The notes under the pieces were generated by a model, which saw only the letters and a list, made by a program, of their open reading frames with translations, ran no database searches and had not been told where the DNA came from. Made by a program: the position numbers and the translations under genes. This document shows positions 6,805-14,390 of a stretch of 25,154 nucleotides of DNA, piece after piece. The stretch covers positions 1-25,154 of the forward strand of contig DATECY010000084.1 of NCBI GenBank assembly GCA_035286665.1, given 5' to 3'. The number at the start of each line of letters is the position of its first letter. Within the stretch, counting starts at the first letter, position 1. Source of the DNA: RBG-16-68-21 sp035286665. GTDB taxonomy: Bacteria > Actinomycetota > Acidimicrobiia > Spongiisociales > UBA11373.

Positions 6805-7716
6805 ATGCGGCGCCTCCTTCTCGTCGCCAACCCAGCGGCTTCCGGTTTCACCTCACAACTCCACCGCGACGTCGTCGAGATCCTCAACCGTGGCTATCGA
6901 GTCACCCCGGTCTGGCCCGATGGGCCCGATCAGGCACGCGCCGCGGCCGCCGACGCCGCCGCCGACGGATACGACGTGGTCGTGGGCATGGGAGGCGACG
7001 GCGTCGTCCACCAGATCGCCAACGGCCTCGCCGACTCCGAGACCGCCCTCGGAATCGTTCCCGCCGGAACGACGAACGTCCTGGCGCGACTGATCGGTGT
7101 CCCCCGCAAGTCCCGTGCCGCGGCCGAGGCCATCGCCGCCTCGAGCGACACCCGGCCGCTGGCGACGATGCGTCTCACCTACGACGGCCCGGATGGCCCC
7201 GACTCGCGGGTGGTCACCTTCGCCGCCGGCCTTGGGCTCGACGCCGAGGTGATTCGAGAGTCGGAACGACGCCCTCTGCGCAAGATCGGCTTCGGCACGC
7301 TCCACTATGCGAGAAGCGCGGCGGCGGTGACGATCAAAGGGTATCGAGGGCGTCTGCCGGCGATACGGGTCGAGGCAATGGGGCGGAGTGCCGACGCCGT
7401 CACACTCGTCCTCCAGGTCCACGAGCACTTCACCTACCTGGGCCGCCGCGCCCTCACCCTGGCGCCAACCGGCGGACCGCTCGCCCTGAGCATGCGAAAG
7501 GTGACCACCTCCCGGATGATCCGTCTGGTTGCCCGCTCGGCGCGGGGAGTCGACCTGACCGGGATTCGCGGCGTGCGGGTGTGGAAGGGTTTCGCCTCCA
7601 TCACCGCCCGCGCCGAACCGGCGGAGTGGTTCGAGGCCGACGGCGAGCTGATCGGACGGGTGTCCACCCTCACCGCGACTCCGAACCACGACGGGCTGCG
7701 GGTGGTGGTGGTCTGA
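6805..7716 (+). CDS. Diacylglycerol kinase-family lipid kinase
   Basis: A 303-residue protein with the DAGK catalytic domain (DagK/YegS/sphingosine kinase fold). The nucleotide-binding motif GMGGDGVVHQIANGL spans 61-75, with GGDG at 63-66, and is followed by IVPAGTTNVLAR around 84-95; both are diagnostic. Residues 1-130 form the ATP-binding lobe and the rest the beta-sandwich lipid-binding lobe. It probably phosphorylates diacylglycerol or a similar lipid alcohol at the inner face of the membrane, in phospholipid recycling; the exact lipid cannot be told from sequence. The ATG at 6805 follows a TACCCT box by 6 bases, so the message is probably leaderless. It converges on the GTPase operon, 22 bp away, with no strong hairpin between. 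Confidence 0.85.
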   Translation: MRRLLLVANPAASGFTSQLHRDVVEILNRGYRVTPVWPDGPDQARAAAADAAADGYDVVVGMGGDGVVHQIANGLADSETALGIVPAGTTNVLARLIGVPRKSRAAAEAIAASSDTRPLATMRLTYDGPDGPDSRVVTFAAGLGLDAEVIRESERRPLRKIGFGTLHYARSAAAVTIKGYRGRLPAIRVEAMGRSADAVTLVLQVHEHFTYLGRRALTLAPTGGPLALSMRKVTTSRMIRLVARSARGVDLTGIRGVRVWKGFASITARAEPAEWFEADGELIGRVSTLTATPNHDGLRVVVV

Positions 7717-7738
7717 AGGCGCGTTCTCGGAGCTTGCT

Positions 7739-8596
7739 CTAACCCAGCAGCTCGGACGCCACCGCCTTGAGGTCGGCGAAGCGTTGCACCGCAGGCGCGT
7801 CGAGCACACCCTGCTCGGTCACGATCGCATCGAGGTCCGCCAGCGCAACGAGTTCCAGCGTCGGGGACGACGCCGCCACCGCCGCGGCCCGTTCGAAGAG
7901 CGCCCCGGGAAGGGCCTTGTCGAGCGACACGAGCAGCAGGCTCTTGACACCGAGGTTGCGGGCCTCTTTGGTGATGGCGGCAGTGCCGACGACGTTGACC
8001 GCAGACTCGGGCCCGAGGGCATTGGCCCCGAGGAGGACCACGTCGATGCCGTAGAGGGCCTCGGCTGCCGCATGATCGGGGATGATCTCCACCTCGACAC
8101 CTGAGGACACGAGGTCGGCGGCGAGGCGGCGGCCCTCGCCGTGCGGCGTTGAAGCGGTGCACACCACCCGCACTCCGCGCGCTGCCGCCGTGATCAAGGT
8201 CGCCCGCACGGTCGATGACGCCCCGTGGGTGAGCACCGACCCGCCCTCCGGGATGAGAGCCGCACCGACCGACGACACGATCTCGGTGGACGCGGCGAGG
8301 CGTTTCTCGAACGCACGCGCCTCGGCGACCACCACCTCTGGTCCGCGTTCGAGGTCGAGCAGAACCGCGTTGGCAAGCAGCACGAGGGGTGCGAACGCCG
8401 GCTGACCCCGGGCGATGCGCACGGCGACCGACGCGACTGCCTCCGGATACGCATCGGCGTCGTAGCGGATGAGGTGATCGACGAACTCCGCCATGCTCGA
8501 CGCCGCCACCGAGCCGACCTCGGCGGCACCGCCATCGGGCGAGCGCACCAGCGCCGAGAGCCTGCGGTAGGACGGCCAGTCGAGCCAACCGGTCAC
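7739..8596 (-). CDS. eIF2B/MtnA-fold protein lacking catalytic residues
   Basis: A 285-residue protein of the initiation factor 2B alpha/beta/delta superfamily, which also contains methylthioribose-1-phosphate isomerase (MtnA) and ribose-1,5-bisphosphate isomerase. Recognisable blocks are VLTHGASSTVRATL (121-134), the segment HGEGRRLAADL (152-162) and LLGANALGPESAVNVVGT (188-205). In the isomerases the first block carries a catalytic Cys and the third reads GAD with a catalytic Asp. Here these are G125 and N192, so sugar-phosphate isomerase activity is unlikely. The GTG at 8596 overlaps the stop of the upstream GTPase (GTGA), so the two are translationally coupled. The frame stays open far upstream, but that part is antisense-type shadow of the GTPase gene. 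It is the last gene of a three-gene operon with two dynamin-like GTPases. Confidence 0.8.
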   Translation of the reverse strand: MTGWLDWPSYRRLSALVRSPDGGAAEVGSVAASSMAEFVDHLIRYDADAYPEAVASVAVRIARGQPAFAPLVLLANAVLLDLERGPEVVVAEARAFEKRLAASTEIVSSVGAALIPEGGSVLTHGASSTVRATLITAAARGVRVVCTASTPHGEGRRLAADLVSSGVEVEIIPDHAAAEALYGIDVVLLGANALGPESAVNVVGTAAITKEARNLGVKSLLLVSLDKALPGALFERAAAVAASSPTLELVALADLDAIVTEQGVLDAPAVQRFADLKAVASELLG

Positions 8597-9855
8597 GCCG
8601 GCTCCGGACGGATGCCGAGATGCACCTCTGCCATCGAGGCGTCCACCGCAAGTCCGGCGACCACCGCGGCCAGAGAGGCGCGTTCCCAGATGATCTCCCG
8701 CAGCGGAGCCCCGATTCGGCCCTGGAGTTGGGCGTCGAGCACCTCTGCAGCCTCGGCTCGTCGATGCGGGTCGATGGGCCCGGGTCGGCCATCCTTCCCG
8801 GCGATCCTGGGCACCATCGTCTCCATCACGTCGATGGCGCCCTGCAACTCTGCGTCCAGTCGTTCCGGCATGAAGGTCTGGCGCATCCGCATCCCGAAGG
8901 GCCCACCCGCGACCGCCGACAGGCGGAGGACGAGTTGCTCGAGGGACCGCAGGACCTCCTCGTACACGGCCACCGTCGGTCCTTTGGCCGACAACTCGGC
9001 GACGGTTCGCGCCCGGAAGTCCTCCCATCGCCGCTCGAAGTCGAGCGAGCCTCCGCCGCTCACCCCGGCGGCACCCGCAACCGCCCGCGCCGTCCGGCGG
9101 GCGTCTTCGATCACCCGTCCCAGGTGCACGCGCTTGTGGTCGAGTCGTCCTCTGATGTGGGCTGCGAACGCGTCGACACCGAGGCGAGGGCCGGTGGGAG
9201 GATCGGCGGCCATCTCGAACACCCTGGGCCGGACGATGCCGTCGGCGAGGAGGATCTCCACCAGGTGATCTCGGAGCATGGCCCGTTCGTCCGGCGGAAT
9301 CGTGTCCACCTGATTGAGCACGAAGACGAGCCGGTCGGAGGCGTCGGCGGCGGGAGCGATGAACTCCTTGTGGAGTAGGGCGTCGGCGTACTTCAGGGGG
9401 TCGAGCACCCAGATCGCCACGTCCACCGCAGGGAGCAACTGCTCCACACGGTGCCGGTGCGACGCCTCGAGCGAGTCGACGTCGGTCATATCGATCACCG
9501 CCAGGCCCTCGAACCCCGATTGCGTGATCACCGATGTGATGCCGAGCGAGTCGAGCAGCGCGGTCAGGCCCGGTTCCGCGCCTTCGGGTATCCACGCGAG
9601 CGGTTCGGTGGTGTGGGGACGGACTGCGCTCGTAGAAGCGATCCGCTCCCCCGCAAGGGCGTTGAGGAGGCTCGACTTGCCCGCTCCGGTGCCGCCGAGC
9701 AACGCCACCACCAGGGTCGACCCGAGATGCCCGACGCGGTTCCGGGCGGTCGATGCGGCGCGTCGCACCGCATCGAGATCGTCCGGGTGGAGGTGTCCCT
9801 CGGCGAGCCCGACCACCAGGTCGAGCCCTTCGACGACGGCCACGACGTCGGTCAC
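8593..9855 (-). CDS. Dynamin-like GTPase, second of a pair
   Basis: A 420-residue protein with an N-terminal GTPase domain and a long helical C-terminal half. The P-loop GGTGAGKS is at 54-61; switch I has RPHTTEPLAW at 79-88; the G3 position reads DMTDVDS from 122 rather than the usual DxxG; G4 is NQVD at 181-184. The RPxTTEP block is shared with the upstream partner and with actinobacterial dynamin-like/YfjP-like GTPases. Such proteins usually work in pairs on membranes. It starts at a GTG (9855) that overlaps the upstream gene's stop by 4 bases and itself overlaps the next gene by 4 bases. The helical region 200-420 probably mediates self-assembly. No membrane segment is evident, so any membrane binding would be peripheral. 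Confidence 0.82.
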   Translation of the reverse strand: MTDVVAVVEGLDLVVGLAEGHLHPDDLDAVRRAASTARNRVGHLGSTLVVALLGGTGAGKSSLLNALAGERIASTSAVRPHTTEPLAWIPEGAEPGLTALLDSLGITSVITQSGFEGLAVIDMTDVDSLEASHRHRVEQLLPAVDVAIWVLDPLKYADALLHKEFIAPAADASDRLVFVLNQVDTIPPDERAMLRDHLVEILLADGIVRPRVFEMAADPPTGPRLGVDAFAAHIRGRLDHKRVHLGRVIEDARRTARAVAGAAGVSGGGSLDFERRWEDFRARTVAELSAKGPTVAVYEEVLRSLEQLVLRLSAVAGGPFGMRMRQTFMPERLDAELQGAIDVMETMVPRIAGKDGRPGPIDPHRRAEAAEVLDAQLQGRIGAPLREIIWERASLAAVVAGLAVDASMAEVHLGIRPEPA

Positions 9856-11294
9856 CCGGCCACCTCGAGGGTCAACTCGGCGAGAAGGCCGTCGGGGGCG
9901 CCGGCTCCGAGTGGCCCGACGAAGCGATATGCGTCGGCGTCGAGGATCCCGATGAGCTCCTCCTCGAGGCGGGTCCGCGCCGCATCGACGAGGCCGGGGA
10001 GCCGACGCATCATCCGAGCGTCCCTCCCCTCAGGGACGTGGCGGCGATCGGCGACGCTGCGACGGACGACTTCGATCATCCGACGAGCCGGGCGTTTGCG
10101 CAGCCGCTTCGCCCCGACCTCGAAGGCAAGGCTCGCCAGGTCGTCCTCCCACCAGGTGATGCGATCGCGAGCCGCCGACGGCACGTCGGGCCCGTGCCCG
10201 ATCTGGGAGTCGTCCATCATCTCCGGGGCGAGCGCCGACCATCGTTGCGCAACCTCGCTCGAGGCGCGCGACGCTCGCCGCGCCGCCGCCGCGGCGAGCG
10301 TGGCGGCGAACGACTCCGCATCGGCGCCGGTCTCGCCGTAGGTCCCCGTGCGGACGGCCCTGATGAGATCGTCGGCGGCGCGCCCGTAGGCGATCCGCAC
10401 CGGGTCGGTGAGTGCCGCCCGCCGCCCTTCGGCGGCGATGAGCATCGAACGAAGGTGAGCGAGCGCGACGGAGAGGATCTCGGTCGATCTGGCGACGACG
10501 GACTCGAGGATCACGGGCCGTGTCTGCGGGTCGGCGATGGCTTCGATCTCTTTGCGTAACCCGGTCACCCAATCGCCGGGAAGTCCCCCGCTGTCGGTCG
10601 ACACGGTCCCCTCGGCGACCGCGACGATCAATTCGGGCGCCGCCCGCTCGATGTGGCCCCTGGCGGCGAGCTTGGCGGCGAAGTCGCCGACGAGTACCCG
10701 CCCGATCTCCGGGGTCGCCGGGAGCCGATTGAGGACGAAGACGATGGGCAGGCCCCGTCCTGCGGCGCGTTCCGCCAGGTCGAACCCTGCGCCGTCGGCA
10801 TACCTGGTCCCCCCGGCGACGAGTACGCAGGCGTCGGCGACGTCGAGGATCTGACCGGCGATCGACTCACCGGAGGCGTCGGTGACCCCGGGAGGAGGCG
10901 TGTCGACGATCACCACACCCTTGGGCGGGGGACGGAGCGAGTCGACGAGACGGCCGGGAATGCGATGCCGCAGCGAGTCGAGGGTGGCGGGAAGATCCCC
11001 ACCCGCCCACGCCACCGGCTCCGTGGTGGTGGGGCGCAAGGTGCCGCCGGCGCTGACCCGCCGTCGGGCGATCGAGTTGACCAGGGTGGACTTGCCCGAC
11101 CCGGACACCCCGACCACGGCGATCACCAGGGCGCCGTCGGGATCGGCGAGCCGCGGGGCCAGGTATTCGGCCGCGAGCCGACGGGCGTCGATGCGCAATC
11201 GCTCGGCGTCATCGCCGAGCAGGCTCAGGTCGAACCGACCGAGCGCACGCCCGATACGGTCGATCGTGTCCGGTGACGGAGCGCGGTCGAACAT
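9852..11294 (-). CDS. Dynamin-like GTPase, first of a pair
   Basis: A 480-residue GTPase with the P-loop GVSGSGKST at 62-70, switch I LRPTTTEPVAW at 86-96, and a G3 segment VDTPPPG at 130-136. The G4 position reads NRLP (189-192), so the usual NKxD specificity motif has lost its Asp. The remaining C-terminal part is long, helical and rich in Ala and Arg, as in dynamin-like proteins. It leads the operon GTPase-GTPase-eIF2B-like, each junction overlapping by 4 bases. The ATG at 11294 is preferred: a CACAAT box lies 7 bases upstream, whereas the longer open frame to 11375 would begin inside the heptanucleotide repeat. Proposed role: membrane remodelling or stress-related membrane maintenance, by analogy with actinobacterial dynamin-like pairs. 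Confidence 0.8.
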   Translation of the reverse strand: MFDRAPSPDTIDRIGRALGRFDLSLLGDDAERLRIDARRLAAEYLAPRLADPDGALVIAVVGVSGSGKSTLVNSIARRRVSAGGTLRPTTTEPVAWAGGDLPATLDSLRHRIPGRLVDSLRPPPKGVVIVDTPPPGVTDASGESIAGQILDVADACVLVAGGTRYADGAGFDLAERAAGRGLPIVFVLNRLPATPEIGRVLVGDFAAKLAARGHIERAAPELIVAVAEGTVSTDSGGLPGDWVTGLRKEIEAIADPQTRPVILESVVARSTEILSVALAHLRSMLIAAEGRRAALTDPVRIAYGRAADDLIRAVRTGTYGETGADAESFAATLAAAAARRASRASSEVAQRWSALAPEMMDDSQIGHGPDVPSAARDRITWWEDDLASLAFEVGAKRLRKRPARRMIEVVRRSVADRRHVPEGRDARMMRRLPGLVDAARTRLEEELIGILDADAYRFVGPLGAGAPDGLLAELTLEVAG

Positions 11295-11301
11295 TGAACC
11301 G

Positions 11302-11307
11302 ATTGTG
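11302..11307 (-). promoter_or_regulatory. Candidate -10 box of the GTPase operon
   Basis: CACAAT on the minus strand lies 7 bases before the ATG at 11294. It deviates from TAnnnT at the first base, but the spacing matches the other leaderless starts and no ribosome site is present. Confidence 0.35.
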
Positions 11308-11340
11308 GCACGGTTCACAGAGCGGGGCGACGTGGCGTTC

Positions 11341-11382
11341 CCGTCACCCGTCACCCGCCACCCGTGGCCCGTCACCCGTTAC
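11341..11382. repeat. Six-unit heptanucleotide tandem repeat
   Basis: Six contiguous 7-base units on the plus strand: CCGTCAC, CCGTCAC, CCGCCAC, CCGTGGC, CCGTCAC, CCGTTAC. Read on the other strand the unit is GTGACGG, equivalent to GGGTGAC in another phase, and close to the GGGCGAC units at 24596 and the GGGCGAT units at 5075. It sits between the divergent GTPase operon and the nuclease gene, ending 59 bases before the latter's PafBC-type promoter. Confidence 0.75.
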
Positions 11383-11441
11383 CGCAGTTGCTGGTTGCCG
11401 ATCGCACCAGCCGCATCGCCCTCTTGCCATCGCCAATCTTC

Positions 11442-11464
11442 TTGTCACACCCCTGCCGTAGGTT
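11442..11464 (+). promoter_or_regulatory. RecA-NDp/PafBC-type DNA-damage promoter, copy 2
   Basis: TTGTCACAC (11442-11450), 8 bases, TAGGTT (11459-11464), then 6 bases to the ATG at 11471. All strongly conserved positions of the mycobacterial consensus tTGTCRgtg-N8-TAnnnT are met. Compared with copy 1 at 5014-5036, only three bases differ over the 23-base box. Six bases from the -10 to the ATG predicts a leaderless mRNA. Confidence 0.75.
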
Positions 11465-11470
11465 GCTCTC

Positions 11471-12724
11471 ATGACGGTCACGACTCTTCGCCTGCCCGAG
11501 ACGACGATCCGCATCGAGGATGGCCACCTCGTGATCGAGCACCTCGTGGTCACCGACCGTGACGTCCTCGCCCTGGTCGAGCGCGTCCCCGAAGACGAGC
11601 GGGCGGAGATGGTCACCCGGGCGCTGTCCGTCGGGGCACGCGGGCTGATGACGATGGGGTTGGGCATCGATGTGGCCTCGGTGGATGGCCGAATTCGCCA
11701 GACGTTGGTGTCGGTCGCCGACGAGGCGGAGCGCCGCATCGCCGCACTGCTCGACACCGCCCAGCAAGCATTCACCAAGCAGTTCGACCCGGAGCAGCGG
11801 ACATCCTTGACGTCAAAGACGATGGCCGAGTTCGCGGCGCTCCAGAGGGACCTCCTGGGCAGGCTCGACCCGGCGATCGAAGGTTCTGCCACCACCACCT
11901 TCCTGTCCCGCCTCGCCGAGTTGGTCGGGCACGGCGGCGACCTGGAGCACCGACTGACCGAGGCCCTCGACCCGGGCACCGATGGTTCCGCTCTGAACCG
12001 GGTCTCCGCCGCGATCGACGGGCGGTTCACCGAGTTACGCGACCTGATCGTGCACCAGCACGGCGTCGATGAAGGGCGCGTCGCGGAGGCCGCCCGCGGC
12101 ACCGCACACGGCATCGCCTTCGAAGACCAGGTCGAGGCCTGGGCACGCACCTGGGCGGCCGGGGTGAGAGGGTGCGTCGTCGAACGCACCGGGCTCATCG
12201 TCGGGCCACTGGGCAAGGTCGGCGATGTCGTCGTCACGCTTCCCACCGGATACCGGATCGTGATCGAAGCCAAGAACCTGGCGACCATCGGGTTGAGCGG
12301 CAAGGATGGCATTCTCAAGGAACTCGATCGGGCGATCGACAACCGCGACGCCCACGCCGCGGTGTGCATCTCCGGACGGGACGCATTTCCAACCGAAGTG
12401 GGCACACTCGGCCTGTACGGGAACCGGATCCTCGCGGTCGACGACGATGGGGCCATGACCTCGGTGGCACTCACCCTCGCCCAGGCAGCGATCGTCACTG
12501 CCGCCGCCGGCAGGGCCGACAGCGTCGACGTGGCGGCCGTGAGTGACGAGGTGGCGTCCATCCGCAAGCTGGCAGATCAGCTGCGCTCCGCCCGGGGAAC
12601 CCTGACCGGCGTTCGCAAATCGGTCGACGGGTTGAGCGACACGCTTGGCGAGCTGCGCTCCGACCTCCTCGAACGCGCCTCGGGAATCGAGCGGGCAGTC
12701 GCCACTGCCGTCTCCTCTGCCTGA
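11471..12724 (+). CDS. PD-(D/E)XK nuclease-like protein with coiled coil
   Basis: A 417-residue soluble protein. Residues 1-210 are helical and charged with no domain I can name. Residues 212-300 look like a PD-(D/E)XK nuclease core: E218 in IAFEDQVEAW, D252 in KVGDVVV, and the E266-A-K268 triad in VIEAKN, followed by GKDGILKELDRAIDNRDA. The C-terminal 355-415 is a predicted coiled coil with regular leucine and valine spacing. The overall plan resembles RmuC-type proteins, which combine a coiled coil with a restriction-endonuclease-like domain and limit DNA rearrangements, though here the coil follows the nuclease. The PafBC-type promoter 6 bases before the ATG strongly suggests induction by DNA damage. 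A hairpin at 12739 follows the stop. Confidence 0.72.
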   Translation: MTVTTLRLPETTIRIEDGHLVIEHLVVTDRDVLALVERVPEDERAEMVTRALSVGARGLMTMGLGIDVASVDGRIRQTLVSVADEAERRIAALLDTAQQAFTKQFDPEQRTSLTSKTMAEFAALQRDLLGRLDPAIEGSATTTFLSRLAELVGHGGDLEHRLTEALDPGTDGSALNRVSAAIDGRFTELRDLIVHQHGVDEGRVAEAARGTAHGIAFEDQVEAWARTWAAGVRGCVVERTGLIVGPLGKVGDVVVTLPTGYRIVIEAKNLATIGLSGKDGILKELDRAIDNRDAHAAVCISGRDAFPTEVGTLGLYGNRILAVDDDGAMTSVALTLAQAAIVTAAAGRADSVDVAAVSDEVASIRKLADQLRSARGTLTGVRKSVDGLSDTLGELRSDLLERASGIERAVATAVSSA

Positions 12725-12738
12725 GGGAAAGCCGCGGT

Positions 12739-12752
12739 CGGGGAGGTCCCCG
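12739..12752 (+). terminator. GC-rich hairpin after the nuclease gene
   Basis: CGGGG-AGGT-CCCCG forms a 5-bp stem, extendable by G-T pairs, 14 bases after the nuclease stop. No T-run follows. A TAACCT hexamer (12757-12762) just downstream may be the -10 box of the HD-GYP gene, so the hairpin would separate the two units. Confidence 0.4.
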
Positions 12753-12846
12753 GTCGTAACCTGAGGCCCGATCACCAGGTGGAGATGCTGCTGACACACA
12801 CCACACCGCGACCGTCGAGCGCGCCCGAACGCTGGGGCAACCCGAC

Positions 12847-13512
12847 GTGATTCCGGGAACCTCGGACTCGGCGGCATCGGCGGCGACACAGAAGCTGCTC
12901 GAGGTAATGCGCCTGCGCGACCCGGACCTCGCCGATCATGGACTGCGAGCCGGGCACATGGCTGCCGCCATCGCCGGGGAGATGGGCCTGAGCGCCGAGG
13001 AGATCGACCGCGCCTACCTCGGAGGGCTTCTCCACGACCTCGGCAAGATGGGCGTCCCCGAAGCCGTGCTGTGGAAACCTGCAGGGCTCGACGGCACGGA
13101 ATGGCGTGCGGTACGCAGCCACCCCCAGGAAGGTCACCGACTCATCGTCGACATCGCCCATCGCGACGTCGCCGCCACCGCCCTCTACCACCACGAGCGG
13201 GTCGACGGCGAGGGGTATCCCCACGGCGCCAACATGCTCACCCTCCCCCTCACGGTTCGGATCGTCCAGGTCGCCGATGCTTACGACGCAATGACGTCGG
13301 ACCGTCCCTACGAGGCGGCCCTCCCTCCGACTGTCGCCGTCACCGAGATACATCGATGCGCCGGCAGCCAGTTCGACCCCGACGTCGCAACCGCACTCTC
13401 GCGCCTGTTGGCCGCACGGCTCGATGGAGAGACCATCACGCTGCCGAGCTTCATCGAATCGCTGCCCGCCGACCCGTTCGCCGTTCCGGTCCGCTGGCCC
13501 GAGGCCGGCTGA
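12847..13512 (+). CDS. Stand-alone HD-GYP domain phosphohydrolase
   Basis: A 221-residue protein made almost wholly of an HD-GYP domain. The signatures are complete: H31, HDLGK at 63-67, the HP at 92-93, HHERVDGEGYP at 115-125, and DAYDAMTSDRPY at 144-155. HD-GYP proteins cleave cyclic di-GMP or related cyclic dinucleotides at a metal centre; whether this one does so cannot be told because degenerate or HD-only relatives hydrolyse other nucleotides. It has no receiver, GAF or membrane part, so any control must come from outside. The GTG at 12847 is the only plausible start: the frame is open back to a stop at 12757 but contains no ATG, GTG or TTG there. It ends one base from the stop of the convergent RecB-like gene. 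Confidence 0.85.
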   Translation: MIPGTSDSAASAATQKLLEVMRLRDPDLADHGLRAGHMAAAIAGEMGLSAEEIDRAYLGGLLHDLGKMGVPEAVLWKPAGLDGTEWRAVRSHPQEGHRLIVDIAHRDVAATALYHHERVDGEGYPHGANMLTLPLTVRIVQVADAYDAMTSDRPYEAALPPTVAVTEIHRCAGSQFDPDVATALSRLLAARLDGETITLPSFIESLPADPFAVPVRWPEAG

Positions 13513-13513
13513 C

Positions 13514-14302
13514 TCACCCTTCGAGCAGCCGGGTGGCGGCGCCACCCTCGGAACAGTCTTCGAGCAGAGGGCACCACCGACACCATGGCCCCCCGAGGCG
13601 CTCCATTTCTGTACCGGCCTGCCACGACTCGCGCAGCGCCGAGATCATGCGGGCGACCTTGGCCGCAGTCTCATCGATGCCGGCCCGGGTCGGCACCTCC
13701 TCCATGCGCTCCCCGGAACCGACCGACACCGCCTCCACCCGCCCGGGGATCTCGCCGCGTTCCATCGCCCACAACATCGAGTAGAAGGCCAGCTGGAGTT
13801 CGGGGTCTCCGAGGTTGCCCGTCTTCCAGTCGACGAGTCGCACCCCGGCGGCTCCATCGTCGAACACCGCGTCCACCGAGCCCCGCAAGACCACTCCCTC
13901 GGCGGGAGTGGACTCGAGCACGACCTCGGCGCCTGCGAAGCCTTCAGTCCCCAAGGTCTTGAAACGCTCGTAGAGGCTGCCGACCTCCTCGATGATTGCG
14001 GCAAGAGAACTCGGCCTGAGGCCGAGCGAGGTCATCTTCACGTTCATTCCGGCGCCGATCTCCTCCTTGCAGGCGCCTTCCAGTCCCGAGGCGTCGATCG
14101 GTCCCCCGGTCAGATGCCTGGCGAAGATCCGATGGGCCAGTCCGCCGACGAACGAGGCGCGGGAGTCCCCTCCGTACACGCCACGCAGCCGTGCTGCCGC
14201 CTGCTCGGGGCATCGGTCGAACGACACGAACGTGGTCGCCGACACGACGACGTCGTCGCCCGGCGAGACCGAGGGGAACTGCAGCGGGGGTTGGAGCGTC
14301 AT
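13514..14302 (-). CDS. RecB-like PD-(D/E)XK nuclease with Fe-S cluster
   Basis: A 262-residue protein of the PDDEXK_1 (RecB/AddB/Cas4-like) group. The nuclease core shows H57 in GLAHRIF, D144 in GSVDAVF, and D158-W-K160 in LVDWKTG, followed by a QLAFYSML helix. Four cysteines at the expected places, C31 near the N-terminus (SFDRCPEQ) and C241, C244 and C250 at the end (CRWCPLLEDC), should hold a 4Fe-4S cluster that ties the ends together, as in AddB and Cas4. No cas genes are nearby, so a Cas4 role is unlikely; a general DNA end-processing or repair role is inferred. Start: ATG at 14302 or the adjacent in-frame GTG at 14305. A TACCAT box (14316-14311) lies 8 or 5 bases upstream respectively. 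Confidence 0.85.
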   Translation of the reverse strand: MTLQPPLQFPSVSPGDDVVVSATTFVSFDRCPEQAAARLRGVYGGDSRASFVGGLAHRIFARHLTGGPIDASGLEGACKEEIGAGMNVKMTSLGLRPSSLAAIIEEVGSLYERFKTLGTEGFAGAEVVLESTPAEGVVLRGSVDAVFDDGAAGVRLVDWKTGNLGDPELQLAFYSMLWAMERGEIPGRVEAVSVGSGERMEEVPTRAGIDETAAKVARMISALRESWQAGTEMERLGGPWCRWCPLLEDCSEGGAATRLLEG

Positions 14303-14390
14303 CACGGGCGATGGTATCGGCCGACCACCTCGCGAAATCCAATATCCCCACCGGCGGTACAATCACGCCTCCGCCGTCCCCCGAGTTCCC

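Noticed and set aside
8597..9595. Long N-terminal extension of the eIF2B-like frame
   Set aside because: It overlaps the GTPase gene in another frame and is Arg/Gly/Pro-rich; the GTGA overlap start at 8596 begins the recognisable domain.
11295..11375. N-terminal extension of the first GTPase
   Set aside because: The extra residues are a translation of the heptanucleotide repeat and lack a ribosome site; the ATG at 11294 fits a -10 box.
13514..14302. Cas4
   Set aside because: The Fe-S RecB-like fold fits, but there is no CRISPR array or other cas gene in the window.
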